A stretch of 64,000 nt of DNA from Dysgonomonas gadei ATCC BAA-286 (GCF_000213555.1 NZ_GL891993.1:1-64000); one strand, 5' to 3'; positions 36,365-45,741 are shown, counted from the first letter of the stretch. Notes: generated by a model not told the origin, from the sequence alone. Numbers and translations: made by a program.

Positions 36365-36820
36365 GTGGATACTTTAAGTTATAAGACCATTTCAGCGAAT
36401 AAGGCAACCGTACAAAAAGAATGGGTTGTGATTGACGCAAACGGGCAGACACTTGGACGCATGGCATCCAAAGTGGCAAAACTTCTGAGAGGGAAGTATA
36501 AACCAAGTTTTACTCCGCATGTAGACTGTGGTGATAATGTGATTATTATCAATGCAGCAAAAGTGGTGTTGACTGGTAACAAATGGAACGACCGTGTTTA
36601 TCTTAGATATACAGGCTATCCGGGTGGACAAAGAGAAGCTACTCCTGCCGTATTGATGGAAAAAGGAGCCGACCGCTTGGTGCATAAGGTAGTAAAAGGT
36701 ATGTTGCCTAAGAATCGTCTTGGCGCAGCTCTTTTGAAAAACCTTTATGTATATGCAGGTACTGAGCATAACCATGAAGCTCAACAGCCAAAAACAATAG
36801 ATATTAACGCTCTTAAATAA
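36365..36820 (+). CDS. rplM: 50S ribosomal protein L13
   Basis: 151 aa. It starts with GTG, giving MDTLSYKTISANKATVQKEW, which matches the phylum's usual N-terminus. The core has DANGQTLGRMASKVAKLLRG and GDNVIIINAAK. rpsI follows 6 bases after the stop, the standard pair. Confidence 0.96.
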   Translation: MDTLSYKTISANKATVQKEWVVIDANGQTLGRMASKVAKLLRGKYKPSFTPHVDCGDNVIIINAAKVVLTGNKWNDRVYLRYTGYPGGQREATPAVLMEKGADRLVHKVVKGMLPKNRLGAALLKNLYVYAGTEHNHEAQQPKTIDINALK

Positions 36821-36826
36821 TTATTA

Positions 36827-37213
36827 ATGGAAGTAGTAAATGCAATAGGAAGACGTAAAGCTGCTATAGCTCGCGTATTCGTAAGCGAAGGAACCGGAAA
36901 AATAGTGATCAACAAACGTGAACTAGACAATTACTTCCCTTCAACTATTCTTCAGTATGTTGTAAAACAACCGCTAAATAAACTTGCAGTTGCTGAAAAA
37001 TACGACATCAAGATCAACCTGAACGGTGGTGGATACAAAGGACAGGCAGAAGCTGCACGCCTTGGTATCGCCCGTGCTTTGGTGAAGATCAATCCTGAAG
37101 ATAAGTCTGCTCTTAGAGCTGAAGGATTTATGACTCGCGACCCACGTGTTGTAGAACGTAAAAAACCGGGACAACCAAAAGCAAGAAAAAGATTTCAGTT
37201 CTCAAAACGTTAA
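36827..37213 (+). CDS. rpsI: 30S ribosomal protein S9
   Basis: 128 aa. Ends in the invariant KARKRFQFSKR tail that reaches the P-site tRNA. Starts MEVVNAIGRRKAAIARVF. Directly follows rplM. Confidence 0.97.
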   Translation: MEVVNAIGRRKAAIARVFVSEGTGKIVINKRELDNYFPSTILQYVVKQPLNKLAVAEKYDIKINLNGGGYKGQAEAARLGIARALVKINPEDKSALRAEGFMTRDPRVVERKKPGQPKARKRFQFSKR

Positions 37214-37403
37214 TTTGGATATTATTTTACCCAATTACGCTTTCACGGCTACGGCCGCTTAAAAGTTACAAGTTGGTTAATATATGATGAGTCGGCCTCA
37301 TCTCTTAAATTACGTTTAGTATCTAAATTGCCGGGACTTCTGAAAATGAGCTACCCGACAATTCGCTAACAGAAAAAGAAAGTAAACGATCAAAAAACTA
37401 AAA
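37214..37403 (+). promoter_or_regulatory. Leader region between rpsI and rpsB
   Basis: 190 bases without a gene. They hold a GATGAG-TCGGC-CTCATC hairpin (37286-37302) in the middle. It may be an rpsB leader that senses S2, or an internal terminator; no U-tract follows the stem. Confidence 0.35.
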
Positions 37404-38258
37404 ATGGCAAAATTAGAATTCGACCAATTATTAGACGCTGGTGTACACTTCGGTCACTTGAAGAGAAAGTGGAACCCGGCAATGGCTCCTTATATTTTTA
37501 TGGAGCGCAATGGTATCCACATCATTGACCTATATAAAACAATAGCTAAGACCGAAGATGCTGCTGCTGCTATGAAGCAGATCGCTAAATCGGGCAAAAA
37601 AATATTGTTTGTTGCTACAAAGAAACAAGCAAAACAAGTTGTTACAGACCTGGCCCTGTCAATAAATATGCCTTATGTGGTAGAACGTTGGCCGGGAGGT
37701 ATGTTGACTAACTTCCCTACAATCCGTAAGGCTGTGAAGAAGATGTCGACTATCGACAAAATGGTGAAAGACGGAACTTTCGATACTCTATCGAAAAGAG
37801 AAAGACTTCAGGTTACACGTCAGCGTGCTAAACTTGAAAAAACATTAGGTTCTATCCAGGATCTTACACGTCTTCCATCTGCACTATTCGTAGTGGATGT
37901 GATGAAAGAACACATCGCCGTAAGAGAAGCAAACCGTCTCGGAATACCTGTATTTGCAATGGTAGATACAAACTCTAATCCGGATGATATCGACTTCGTA
38001 ATCCCGGCAAATGATGATGCTGCCAAATCTATCGAACTTATCCTTGGAAGCCTTTGCGATGCAATCAAAGAAGGTCTTGAGGAAAGAAAGATCGAAAAAG
38101 CGGATAGCGCAGCTGCAGAAGCTCAGGATGAAGAAGGTGCTCCAAGAAGAGAGCGCAAAGCGAAAGTCGGCGCAAAGAAACCTGTGGTTGAAAAAGAAGA
38201 CCAGGAGGCTATCAATGCGGCTGTAGCAAGTAAATTTGCTAAAGGAGACGAAGAGTAA
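37404..38258 (+). CDS. rpsB: 30S ribosomal protein S2
   Basis: 284 aa. The core ends at about residue 230 (LGSLCDAIKEGLEER) and is followed by a charged, alanine-rich tail of about 50 residues, as in other Bacteroidetes S2. Motifs: GVHFGHLKRKWNPAM, VERWPGGMLTNF and DTNSNPDDIDFVIPAND. tsf follows after a 109-base spacer with a long hairpin. Confidence 0.97.
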   Translation: MAKLEFDQLLDAGVHFGHLKRKWNPAMAPYIFMERNGIHIIDLYKTIAKTEDAAAAMKQIAKSGKKILFVATKKQAKQVVTDLALSINMPYVVERWPGGMLTNFPTIRKAVKKMSTIDKMVKDGTFDTLSKRERLQVTRQRAKLEKTLGSIQDLTRLPSALFVVDVMKEHIAVREANRLGIPVFAMVDTNSNPDDIDFVIPANDDAAKSIELILGSLCDAIKEGLEERKIEKADSAAAEAQDEEGAPRRERKAKVGAKKPVVEKEDQEAINAAVASKFAKGDEE

Positions 38259-38270
38259 ATAAAGTTTAAT

Positions 38271-38332
38271 AGACTAAGAATTAGCCTCTAAGAGCATTCT
38301 TAGAGACTATTTCTTGGTCTTTTCTTTTCTAA
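38271..38332 (+). terminator. Long hairpin between rpsB and tsf (attenuator-like)
   Basis: Inner stem CTCTAAGA (38286-38293)/TCTTAGAG (38298-38305), loop GCAT. The outer part AGACTAAGAATTAG (38271-38284) pairs with CTATTTCTTGGTCT (38307-38320) at 12 of 14. A T-rich run TTTCTTTTCT follows. It could set the S2:EF-Ts ratio. Confidence 0.7.
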
Positions 38333-38367
38333 GTATAATTATAAACCAAAAATAAAAGGAGAAAAAC

Positions 38368-39192
38368 ATGGCAATTTCTATGGCAGATATCCAACACTTG
38401 CGTAAAATGACAGGTGCAGGTATGATGGATTGTAAAAATGCTTTGACTGAAGCAGAAGGAGATTTTGATAAAGCAATCGAAATAATTCGTAAAAAAGGAC
38501 AGGCTTTTGCTGCAAAACGTGAAGACCGCGATGCAACAGAAGGTTGTGTGTTGGCTGCAACAAACGGCGATTTCGCTGCAATAGTAGCAGTAAACTGCGA
38601 AACTGACTTTGTGGCAATGAACGGCGATTTCGTAGGTATGACTAAGTCGATACTTGATGCTGCATTGTCTAACAAACCTGCTGATATAGATACACTGAAA
38701 GGTATTAAGGTCGGAGACCGTACTATTGCAGAGCTTGTAACTGACAGAATGGGTGTTACAGGTGAAAAAATGGAACTGAACGTGTATAAGCAAATCACTG
38801 CTCCTACAGTAGTAGCATATGTTCACCCGGGTAATAAGCTGGCAGCTGTCGTTGGTTTCAACAAACCGAATGTTGATGAGCAGGTAGCTAAAGATATAGC
38901 TATGCAAATCGCTGCTATGAGTCCTGTTGCTCTGGTACCGGAAGAAGTTTCGGAAGAAATAAAAGAAAGAGAACTTAAGATTGCCCGAGAAAAAGCTGTT
39001 GAAGCAGGCAAACCTGAAAACTTAATTGACAGGATCGCTGAAGGCGCATTGCAGAAATTCTACAAAGAATTTACACTTCTTCAACAGGAATTTGTGAAAA
39101 ACCCTAAGCAAACAATAGCTCAGTATCTTGCGCAACATGATAAAGAGCTTGCTGTTACAGGTTTCCAACGTTTTACGTTGAATGCTGAGTAA
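38368..39192 (+). CDS. tsf: Elongation factor Ts
   Basis: Nucleotide-exchange factor for EF-Tu. 274 aa. UBA-like start DIQHLRKMTGAGMMDCKNAL, then the TDFV motif in VNCETDFVAMN. Standard rpsB neighbour. Confidence 0.97.
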   Translation: MAISMADIQHLRKMTGAGMMDCKNALTEAEGDFDKAIEIIRKKGQAFAAKREDRDATEGCVLAATNGDFAAIVAVNCETDFVAMNGDFVGMTKSILDAALSNKPADIDTLKGIKVGDRTIAELVTDRMGVTGEKMELNVYKQITAPTVVAYVHPGNKLAAVVGFNKPNVDEQVAKDIAMQIAAMSPVALVPEEVSEEIKERELKIAREKAVEAGKPENLIDRIAEGALQKFYKEFTLLQQEFVKNPKQTIAQYLAQHDKELAVTGFQRFTLNAE

Positions 39193-39218
39193 TCAGATTT
39201 AAGATATTCGATATAGAG

Positions 39219-39250
39219 AAGTGCAATCAGAGATGGTTGCACTTTTTTGT
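39219..39250 (+). terminator. Terminator after tsf
   Basis: AAGTGCAA (39219-39226) with TTGCACTT (39237-39244), then TTTTT. Confidence 0.85.
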
Positions 39251-39298
39251 TTGGCTTTTATTCTTATTTTTGTTTGTTGATAACCAAGTGTGAATACT

Positions 39299-40114
39299 AT
39301 GAGATACCTAAAGCAAATTTTACTGTTAGTTCTGATAATTGCTACTATGGCCGGTTGCGAAACGGTCGCCAATATGTTTACCTATAAAACCACTACTGTA
39401 GCATTTGTGGAAAATCTTTTGAATGAGAAATATGATGAGGCTGTTGATCAGATGGCTGTAGATAAGGATGACTTTGGAGGGGCTGATCTGGATACATTAA
39501 AACTTAGATTGGCTGATTTTCGACATCATATCGTGAAACAATTTGGTACGGAGTTAGATTACACCTTTATGAAAGCTGAGAAAGTGAGATCGACCATAAC
39601 ATCTGATAATACGCCTGCCGGTACAACTGATGCTTACATTCAATTTTCAAATAATGATTACTTCGGAGTTTTTAAAGTTTCTTTCGATGATGAGTCAGGA
39701 AAGATTAAGTTTATAAATGTACTCGATATAAAAAAGATTATACCGTCTATGTTTTCGTTTTGGTTGATAGGGTTGATTGCAATCCTTATACCGGCCTTTA
39801 ATATATATGTGATTGTACAGATAAAGCGGAGTGATCTGAAAAAGAAATGGATAAAATACATTGCGGTTATTTGCCTGAATGTACCTACAATAGCATATTC
39901 GGCCATTCATGGTTTTTCATTTCAGTTATTGCAGTTCCAATTGCTTTTCGGGTTTGGTTTTAGTCTTATGGGATATCTGAATTGCGTATGGACAATAGGT
40001 ATACCTATAGGCGGATTGTTTTGGCTATGGCGGCTGAATGAGCGCAAAAGGCTGATGTATGAACCAGATACGGCATATACGGAGGATATAGAAAGGAAAC
40101 TTCCGTCCGAATAG
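39299..40114 (+). CDS. Lipoprotein-signal protein with C-terminal membrane segments, unknown
   Basis: 271 aa. Signal with lipobox ATMAGC (cysteine about 17), a soluble domain of about 125 residues (YDEAVDQMAVDKDDFGG, NNDYFGVFKVSFDDESGKIK) that resembles small NTF2-like/DUF3887-type folds, then three hydrophobic helices (about 145-165, 180-200, 210-240) and a charged tail. A lipid anchor plus membrane helices is an uncommon design, and the lipobox could be chance. The start at 39299 (ATG) is chosen over a GTG three codons upstream. Monocistronic. Confidence 0.55.
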   Translation: MRYLKQILLLVLIIATMAGCETVANMFTYKTTTVAFVENLLNEKYDEAVDQMAVDKDDFGGADLDTLKLRLADFRHHIVKQFGTELDYTFMKAEKVRSTITSDNTPAGTTDAYIQFSNNDYFGVFKVSFDDESGKIKFINVLDIKKIIPSMFSFWLIGLIAILIPAFNIYVIVQIKRSDLKKKWIKYIAVICLNVPTIAYSAIHGFSFQLLQFQLLFGFGFSLMGYLNCVWTIGIPIGGLFWLWRLNERKRLMYEPDTAYTEDIERKLPSE

Positions 40115-40131
40115 AATTCTTTATATAAAAG

Positions 40132-40546
40132 TTTATCTATGTATATAGTTGATAGCCTTTTGTTGTTAGCTGATAGTTCTTTGAAAAAGTGATTAGCAAA
40201 TGAATGAAAAAGTGTAACCTTTGTTACTTTTTAACATACCTTCGAATTAACAATAGGCGAATGTTTATTCGCCCCTACAAAAGAGAATAAAACTGTTACT
40301 TTTGTTACCTTCTAACAAGTAATAAGTTTTGAGTAATGAGTTTTAGGTTGAAGAACTGTATTTCTGTTAACTGATTACTGTTGACTGTTAACTGAAAAAT
40401 GTGTTGCTTCTGTTACTTTTTAACTATATATGGTTAATAAATGTGGATAGTAAATTGTGTAAATCATCTCCTGATGATAATAAATATTGTTAACTACGAA
40501 GCGTCTGCTTTTAACTGAAAAAACTGTTACCTTTGTTACCTTTTTT
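40132..40546 (+). repeat. Intergenic repeat region C (dispersed GTTAC-rich family)
   Basis: The most complete copy. It opens with TTTATCTATGTATATAG and GATAGTTCTTTGAAA. Units lie at 40212-40235, 40293-40316, 40401-40424 and 40524-40546. The linker with GAACTGTATTTCTG (about 40355-40368) is also in region D. The TATATATGGTTAATAAATG tail of the third unit matches region A. The last unit ends 7 bases before the alkD-like gene. No gene is present in 40115-40553. Confidence 0.8.
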
Positions 40547-40553
40547 AGATACA

Positions 40554-41252
40554 ATGACTGCAAAAGATATACAAAAAGAACTCGAATCATACTCCACGCA
40601 GGAGAAAAAAGAATTTTTGCCTTACTTTTTCAAGACAGGAAAAGGGCAGTACGGCGAGGGTGACAGGTTTATCGGGGTTGTAGTGCCTGATACCCGCAAA
40701 GTGGCGAAAAAATACAAGGATATTCCATTCCCGGAAGTTACCAAGCTATTGGAGAGTGAATATCATGAATGCCGTCTTTGTGCATTGCTTATTCTTGTAG
40801 AACGCTTTAAGAAGGCCAAAGAAACAGAACGTAAAGAAATCTGTGATTATTACCTGTCGAAAACTCGATATATCAACAATTGGGACTTGGTAGACCTGAG
40901 TGCAAAAGATATAGTAGGGGAATATCTTGTGGACAAAGACCGCTCGGTGCTTTATATCCTGGCAGAGAGTACATTGCTTTGGGATCAGCGTATTTCTATT
41001 CTGGCTACTTTCGCTTTTATAAGACGTGGTGATCTGGATGATATATTCGCTTTATCTGAAAAATTACTGTGCCACAAGCATGATCTGATGCATAAAGCTA
41101 TTGGCTGGATGCTGCGTGAAGCCGGTAAAAAGGATAAAGATAAGTTGTGTTCATTTCTCGATCGTTTTCATAAGGAAATGCCGCGGACAATGTTACGCTA
41201 TTCTATAGAGAAGTTCCAGCCTGAAGAACGGGCACATTATATGAAGAAATGA
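40554..41252 (+). CDS. DNA alkylation repair protein (AlkD-like)
   Basis: 232 aa HEAT-like repeat glycosylase family. Blocks seen: NNWDLVDLSAKDIVGEYLV, ESTLLWDQRISILATFAFI and KAIGWMLREAGKKD. It would excise N3- or N7-alkylpurines. The start at 40554 (MTAKDIQKEL) is chosen over 40533, which would lie inside the repeat unit. Its last 4 bases overlap the M16 peptidase start (ATGA). Confidence 0.88.
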   Translation: MTAKDIQKELESYSTQEKKEFLPYFFKTGKGQYGEGDRFIGVVVPDTRKVAKKYKDIPFPEVTKLLESEYHECRLCALLILVERFKKAKETERKEICDYYLSKTRYINNWDLVDLSAKDIVGEYLVDKDRSVLYILAESTLLWDQRISILATFAFIRRGDLDDIFALSEKLLCHKHDLMHKAIGWMLREAGKKDKDKLCSFLDRFHKEMPRTMLRYSIEKFQPEERAHYMKK

Positions 41253-42472
41253 TCAATTACCATTCGCATACATTATCTAACGGTCTTCGCATTGTACATA
41301 AACCAATGGAAGGAAATGTCTCTTATTGCGGCTTTATCGTGAATGCCGGGACACGTGATGAAACCCCAGAAGAGTATGGCATGGCTCATTTTGTGGAGCA
41401 TATGTTGTTTAAGGGGACAAAGAAACGCCGTTCTCATCACATAATCAATCGTATGGAGCATGTAGGGGGAGAGCTGAATGCTTATACGAATAAAGAAGAG
41501 ACGGTTGTTTATGCCATATTTTTGGAGCAGCATTTCGAACGGGCGTTTGAACTGTTATCCGATATGACTTTCCATTCCCGGTTTCCTCAACAGGAGATAG
41601 ATAAGGAAGTCGAAGTCATTATAGATGAAATACATTCTTATGAGGATAATCCTTCGGAACTGATATTTGACGAGTTTGAGAATCTTGTTTTCAATGGTTC
41701 CCAGATAGGTCACAACATTTTGGGAGAACCCGATACGCTGTTAAACTTTGATACGCAGAAAGCTAGAGCCTTTGTTGACCGGTTTTATGTACCGTCCAAT
41801 ACCGTTTTCTTCTCGTTAGGAAATACAAACTTTAAGAAAGTTGTGTATCTTGCCGAAAAGTATCTGTCTGATCTTCCCGGTGCTGTATGTCCGAATGGAC
41901 GTTTGATACCTGCCGAAATAAAGCTGGAAAAAAGGATTGAAAATAAGGAGACATCTCAGGTGCATGCTTTGATAGGCTGTCGTTCGTATTCGATGTTTGA
42001 TCCCAATAAGAAAGTCTTAAATCTGTTGAATAATATGTTGGGAGGGCCGGGTATGAATAGCCGCCTGAATATTTCGCTTCGAGAGAAAAAAGGGTATGTA
42101 TACAGCGTCGATTCTACTGCGACGGCTTATACCGATACCGGTATTTTATCTATTTACTTCGGATGCGACAAGCGTAATGCTGATAAATGTATAGATCTGG
42201 TACACAAAGAACTGGAGAGGATAAAGAATGATAAATTGAGTACATCACAATTGTCGATAGCTAAAAAACAACTGATAGGACAGATCGGTGTAATGAGTGA
42301 TAATCATGAAAATATGGCACTGTCGCTTGGAAAGAGTTTTTTTCATCACAATCATTATAATACCCTTGAAGAAACATTTCGTAAGATTGAATCTATAACA
42401 GCAGAACAGATACAAGCTGTGGCAAATGAAATTTTTGAGGAAAATAGACTCTTTAGTTTATTATATAATTAA
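41249..42472 (+). CDS. M16-family zinc peptidase (pitrilysin type)
   Basis: 407 aa, one half-sized M16B unit. The inverted zinc motif HFVEH is at 47-51, and the distal glutamate is in DKEVEVIIDEI. The substrate arginine/tyrosine motif LREKKGYVYSV is in the second domain. No signal peptide, so cytosolic. Coupled to the AlkD-like gene by a 4-base overlap. Confidence 0.92.
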   Translation: MINYHSHTLSNGLRIVHKPMEGNVSYCGFIVNAGTRDETPEEYGMAHFVEHMLFKGTKKRRSHHIINRMEHVGGELNAYTNKEETVVYAIFLEQHFERAFELLSDMTFHSRFPQQEIDKEVEVIIDEIHSYEDNPSELIFDEFENLVFNGSQIGHNILGEPDTLLNFDTQKARAFVDRFYVPSNTVFFSLGNTNFKKVVYLAEKYLSDLPGAVCPNGRLIPAEIKLEKRIENKETSQVHALIGCRSYSMFDPNKKVLNLLNNMLGGPGMNSRLNISLREKKGYVYSVDSTATAYTDTGILSIYFGCDKRNADKCIDLVHKELERIKNDKLSTSQLSIAKKQLIGQIGVMSDNHENMALSLGKSFFHHNHYNTLEETFRKIESITAEQIQAVANEIFEENRLFSLLYN

Positions 42473-42504
42473 TTCTTTTAACTTTGTGGAACGATATAAG
42501 CTTT

Positions 42505-43209
42505 ATGAAAACAGTATCTAGAATATTTTTACTTGTCGGTTTGTTAGTTTTGGTATCTTCCATAGCGAATGCTCAGACTATAAGAAAACGTTTGACCACA
42601 GATCTCCTGTTCGGTTTCAACTTTGCTACAATGGATATCAAAGGAGCAAACATGTATAAAGAGCCTAAGGTTGGTTTTACGATAGGTGCTAATGTAAACT
42701 TTAAAATACTGCATAATATTCAGCTACAATCAGGTCTCTATGTAACAAAGAGGGGACTTAAACAGCATATCCAGAGAAGTGAGTATAATACAGCTATGGA
42801 TGTTGAATATTATGGCGATACTCTTCGTAATACAGCAGCAGACTATTTGCAGATTCCATTAGGCCTTGGATATGAGGTGTATCTGACAAAACATTTTGCA
42901 ATAAATTTCAATGCCGGAGGCTACGTTGCGTACGGCTTTAAAGGTAAGAACCGGGGGGAGGCCTATGCTACAACTATAAAGGATGGTGTTGTACAAGGTA
43001 CACAAATTACAATACCCTCATATGAAGAAGAAACATTTGCTTTGAGAAAATGGAATCGATGGGATTACGGAGTCTTGGGACGGGTAGGATTGATATATGA
43101 TATATGGACGATAAACCTGACCTATGAATATGGTTTTCATAATGTTGCCGATGATGGACGGGACTTGAAAAACCGTAATATGTCGGTGGCACTAGGATTT
43201 CGCTTCTAA
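42505..43209 (+). CDS. Outer-membrane beta-barrel protein (PorT-like barrel family)
   Basis: 234 aa. Signal peptide about 1-23 (VSSIANAQ). Short barrel strands typical of the OMP_b-brl_2 type: LLFGFNFATMDI, VGFTIGANVNFKIL, LQSGLYVTKRGL, and the C-terminal NMSVALGFRF. Specific role unknown. The start at 42505 leaves the signal peptide at the N-terminus. Confidence 0.75.
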   Translation: MKTVSRIFLLVGLLVLVSSIANAQTIRKRLTTDLLFGFNFATMDIKGANMYKEPKVGFTIGANVNFKILHNIQLQSGLYVTKRGLKQHIQRSEYNTAMDVEYYGDTLRNTAADYLQIPLGLGYEVYLTKHFAINFNAGGYVAYGFKGKNRGEAYATTIKDGVVQGTQITIPSYEEETFALRKWNRWDYGVLGRVGLIYDIWTINLTYEYGFHNVADDGRDLKNRNMSVALGFRF

Positions 43210-43352
43210 AAATATAGATAGTGTGACTATCCCGGAGGAACTGATATTCAGTTCTTTCTTTGTTTCTATCAGGTTCCTATGATGCTGCAAATCAGAACTT
43301 TTATCTGTTCATTTTGTTTTATATTTACAGAATAATCAATAATAAGTACGAT

Positions 43353-43658
43353 ATGGAAGATTTGGTAAAGAGACTTCAGGTTGAAGTCGGACTCACAGAG
43401 GAGGAGGCAATTAAGTCTATATCAGTAGTAAAAGACTATATGGATAAAGAAGGTCTTGATATAGATTGGGAGAAATTCTTTAAAGGTAAGAGTGAAGATT
43501 TTATAGAGAAGGCCAGAGAGTTATTCACAAATGTCTCGAAGCAAACTCAGAGCTATACGGATAAAATAGTGGATAAAGTAGATAGCTTTGCAGATAAAGC
43601 AAAGAAAAGCGCTCATGACCTGAGCCAGAGAGCTGCAGACTTTTTTGATGAAAAGTGA
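43353..43658 (+). CDS. Small helical protein, unknown
   Basis: 101 aa. MEDLVKRLQVEVGLTEEEAI begins a short helical domain. From about residue 50 it is a long amphipathic helix with repeated K-x3-D and A-x-D patterns (TDKIVDKVDSFADKAKKSA), like apolipoprotein-like or YtxH-like stress proteins. No signal or membrane segment. The 43353 start is chosen because the upstream 31 codons are hydrophobic, AT-rich and unlike the rest. Confidence 0.6.
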   Translation: MEDLVKRLQVEVGLTEEEAIKSISVVKDYMDKEGLDIDWEKFFKGKSEDFIEKARELFTNVSKQTQSYTDKIVDKVDSFADKAKKSAHDLSQRAADFFDEK

Positions 43659-43672
43659 TCCAGGCCTTTAAT

Positions 43673-43690
43673 AAAAGGCTGAAATAAGGT
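43673..43690. terminator. Hairpin between convergent genes
   Basis: GGCCTTT/AAAGGCT around AATA, between the small helical protein and the L,D-transpeptidase. The flanking T-run is weak on the forward strand. Confidence 0.45.
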
Positions 43691-43703
43691 AAGAGGAGAG
43701 AAT

Positions 43704-45485
43704 CTATTTATCCTCCTTTTTCTTTTCTGCGGTTTGATTGGGATTCAGAGCGTCCAATATTAGCTTATCGTATTCATAGATATCATCGGCGTAATACAGT
43801 GCCTCGTCGTCAGGATACATAAATGCAGTATAATAATCAATGAATAAGGATATCTTATTGTCCTTATCGATATTGATAATATCGGGTAGTTTCTTTAGTT
43901 TCTGCTCTTTAAGCAACTTCTTACCTTCATCAGATACCGGAGGCTTATTTATGCTATGGTAAAGCTGGTCTTTATAAACCTCAGTTATAGGTGAAGCGCA
44001 GAAAAATGCAAGGTCGAAAGGCTTCTGTACTCTCACGCAGCCATGACTAACGGCCCTGTTTTTTCTGTTGAATGCGAGTTTACTGGGAGTATCGTGAAGA
44101 TATACAGAGAATGCATTGTTGAACATGAACTTCACCAGGCCAAGTGAGTTTCCTCCTCCCGGATCTTGTTTGATAGTATAAGAAAACTTACTGGGGTTGA
44201 CATCTTCCCAATCGATTGACGATACATCTACTTCCTTACCGCCCTTGTATAGTTTCATGTTATGTCGTTTGATGTAAGTAGGATCTTTTTTCTGCAATAC
44301 AGCTACTTCTTTTTGAGCAATACTTGCCGGTACATTCCATATGGGATTGAGGTTCATATAGCTAATATCGCTTTGGAGAAGAGGGGTTTTATTCCTTACC
44401 GAACCAACGCATACTCTGGATATCAGAGGCAGGCTGTCATTCTTAGTATTATTGGCAACTAACATGGCAGCAGCCACATTTACCTCTATATGTTTATAAT
44501 GTTTTGCTTTAGCCCGTTTCCAGCGATACCTTTCCATATTTGCCCGTATCTTAGCAAGGTAATATTCAAAAGGTCTGTTTAGTGCGCTTATAGTTAGTTT
44601 ACCAACTTCTGCTTCTTCCGGATATGAATTCCTTCGTCTGAAAGTATTTATTGCAGCAAGCAACTCTTCATCCAGCTTTATGTGGAGACTGTCACTACTT
44701 ATCGAATCTGGTTTATATTCTCCGGTCAACATAAGCCTGCCTGCAATGTCTTTAATGTGTTTACTCTTATCACCGAGTTTATAGGTAACATCACCTGAAG
44801 TTATCTCTTTAAAGCCTGTTTCTTGTATGGTTCTTAAAAGCTTATACTCTTCTCTCAACCTTAGATAGATATCCTCTGACGGCTGTGAATTGAGTACAGC
44901 CGAAATGGGATCCTTTTTTATCTCAGCATATAGATTATTATAGAATAAAGAATCGGGAGCAGAGGTAACGATATCATAATCTTTCTTGTACAGGTTTTTG
45001 GGATCGGTAAAGCCGTATTTCATCCCTGTAATATACTTTATGGCAGACCTGGTCGATGTCTCTTCCAAAGCGATCATTATCTTATACACTGTATCCAGAT
45101 TATTAACAAAGGTGCCAGAGTCTATTGCATCTGCCATCATTTTTATTCTTGACGAAGAAAATAATTCGGGAGACAATCCATGCTCTTCAACCTGATTCAA
45201 AATATCAATAAACGTATATAATCTTTTTGTATCGAGTGTGTCATGTATCCATACGGGATTGAACTCTGTAGTAGTATATATTGATTTTAATACGGAATCA
45301 TTAGTCGTATGGGCTTTTAGTGACTCTTGTAATATGCGGAGATCAAACTCCGGATAGTTTCTTGCAAATTTGGATTGGAGAACCTCTTTTTTGTCAGATT
45401 CGCTGACTTTTGTATGTTCTTTCTTTTTACAGCTAACTATAAAAAATGAGAATATAAGGAAAGAGAACCAAAGGAAATACTTCAT
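43704..45485 (-). CDS. L,D-transpeptidase lipoprotein (YcbB/LdtD type)
   Basis: 593 aa. Lipoprotein signal ending IVSC-KKK. The middle contains a peptidoglycan-binding-like stretch (about 250-300) and a YkuD catalytic domain near 350-500 with H481 and C483 in SHGCVRVQKP. It crosslinks peptidoglycan 3-3 or attaches proteins to it. The C-terminal 70 residues are acidic and lysine-rich. The start at 45485 is supported by a reverse -7 box (TACTTTTG, 45534-45541) that lies inside the longer form beginning at 45584. Confidence 0.88.
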   Translation of the reverse strand: MKYFLWFSFLIFSFFIVSCKKKEHTKVSESDKKEVLQSKFARNYPEFDLRILQESLKAHTTNDSVLKSIYTTTEFNPVWIHDTLDTKRLYTFIDILNQVEEHGLSPELFSSSRIKMMADAIDSGTFVNNLDTVYKIMIALEETSTRSAIKYITGMKYGFTDPKNLYKKDYDIVTSAPDSLFYNNLYAEIKKDPISAVLNSQPSEDIYLRLREEYKLLRTIQETGFKEITSGDVTYKLGDKSKHIKDIAGRLMLTGEYKPDSISSDSLHIKLDEELLAAINTFRRRNSYPEEAEVGKLTISALNRPFEYYLAKIRANMERYRWKRAKAKHYKHIEVNVAAAMLVANNTKNDSLPLISRVCVGSVRNKTPLLQSDISYMNLNPIWNVPASIAQKEVAVLQKKDPTYIKRHNMKLYKGGKEVDVSSIDWEDVNPSKFSYTIKQDPGGGNSLGLVKFMFNNAFSVYLHDTPSKLAFNRKNRAVSHGCVRVQKPFDLAFFCASPITEVYKDQLYHSINKPPVSDEGKKLLKEQKLKKLPDIINIDKDNKISLFIDYYTAFMYPDDEALYYADDIYEYDKLILDALNPNQTAEKKKEDK

Positions 45486-45533
45486 GAAGGCTGATGATGT
45501 GTCAAGTGTGTAATTCGTTCTATTATTTCGACA

Positions 45534-45541
45534 CAAAAGTA
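45534..45541 (-). promoter_or_regulatory. -7 box for the L,D-transpeptidase gene
   Basis: TACTTTTG on the reverse strand; decides the start at 45485. The rest of 45486-45788 is AT-rich and holds only this box and the terminator at 45742. Confidence 0.5.
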
Positions 45542-45741
45542 ATAAAACTTTATAAAATGACAATATACAAAATAGGCTTAACAAAGTAAAGTTGTAATCA
45601 AATCTTGAAATATTTATCTATAAGTAAACAATCAGAAAATAAGGGTTGTTGATAAGGAGTTCTTTGAAAAATTTATATGATACCATTTACAGTAAATAGT
45701 AGTTCTTTTTTATAAAAATCCACATCAGCCGGATAAAAGCA

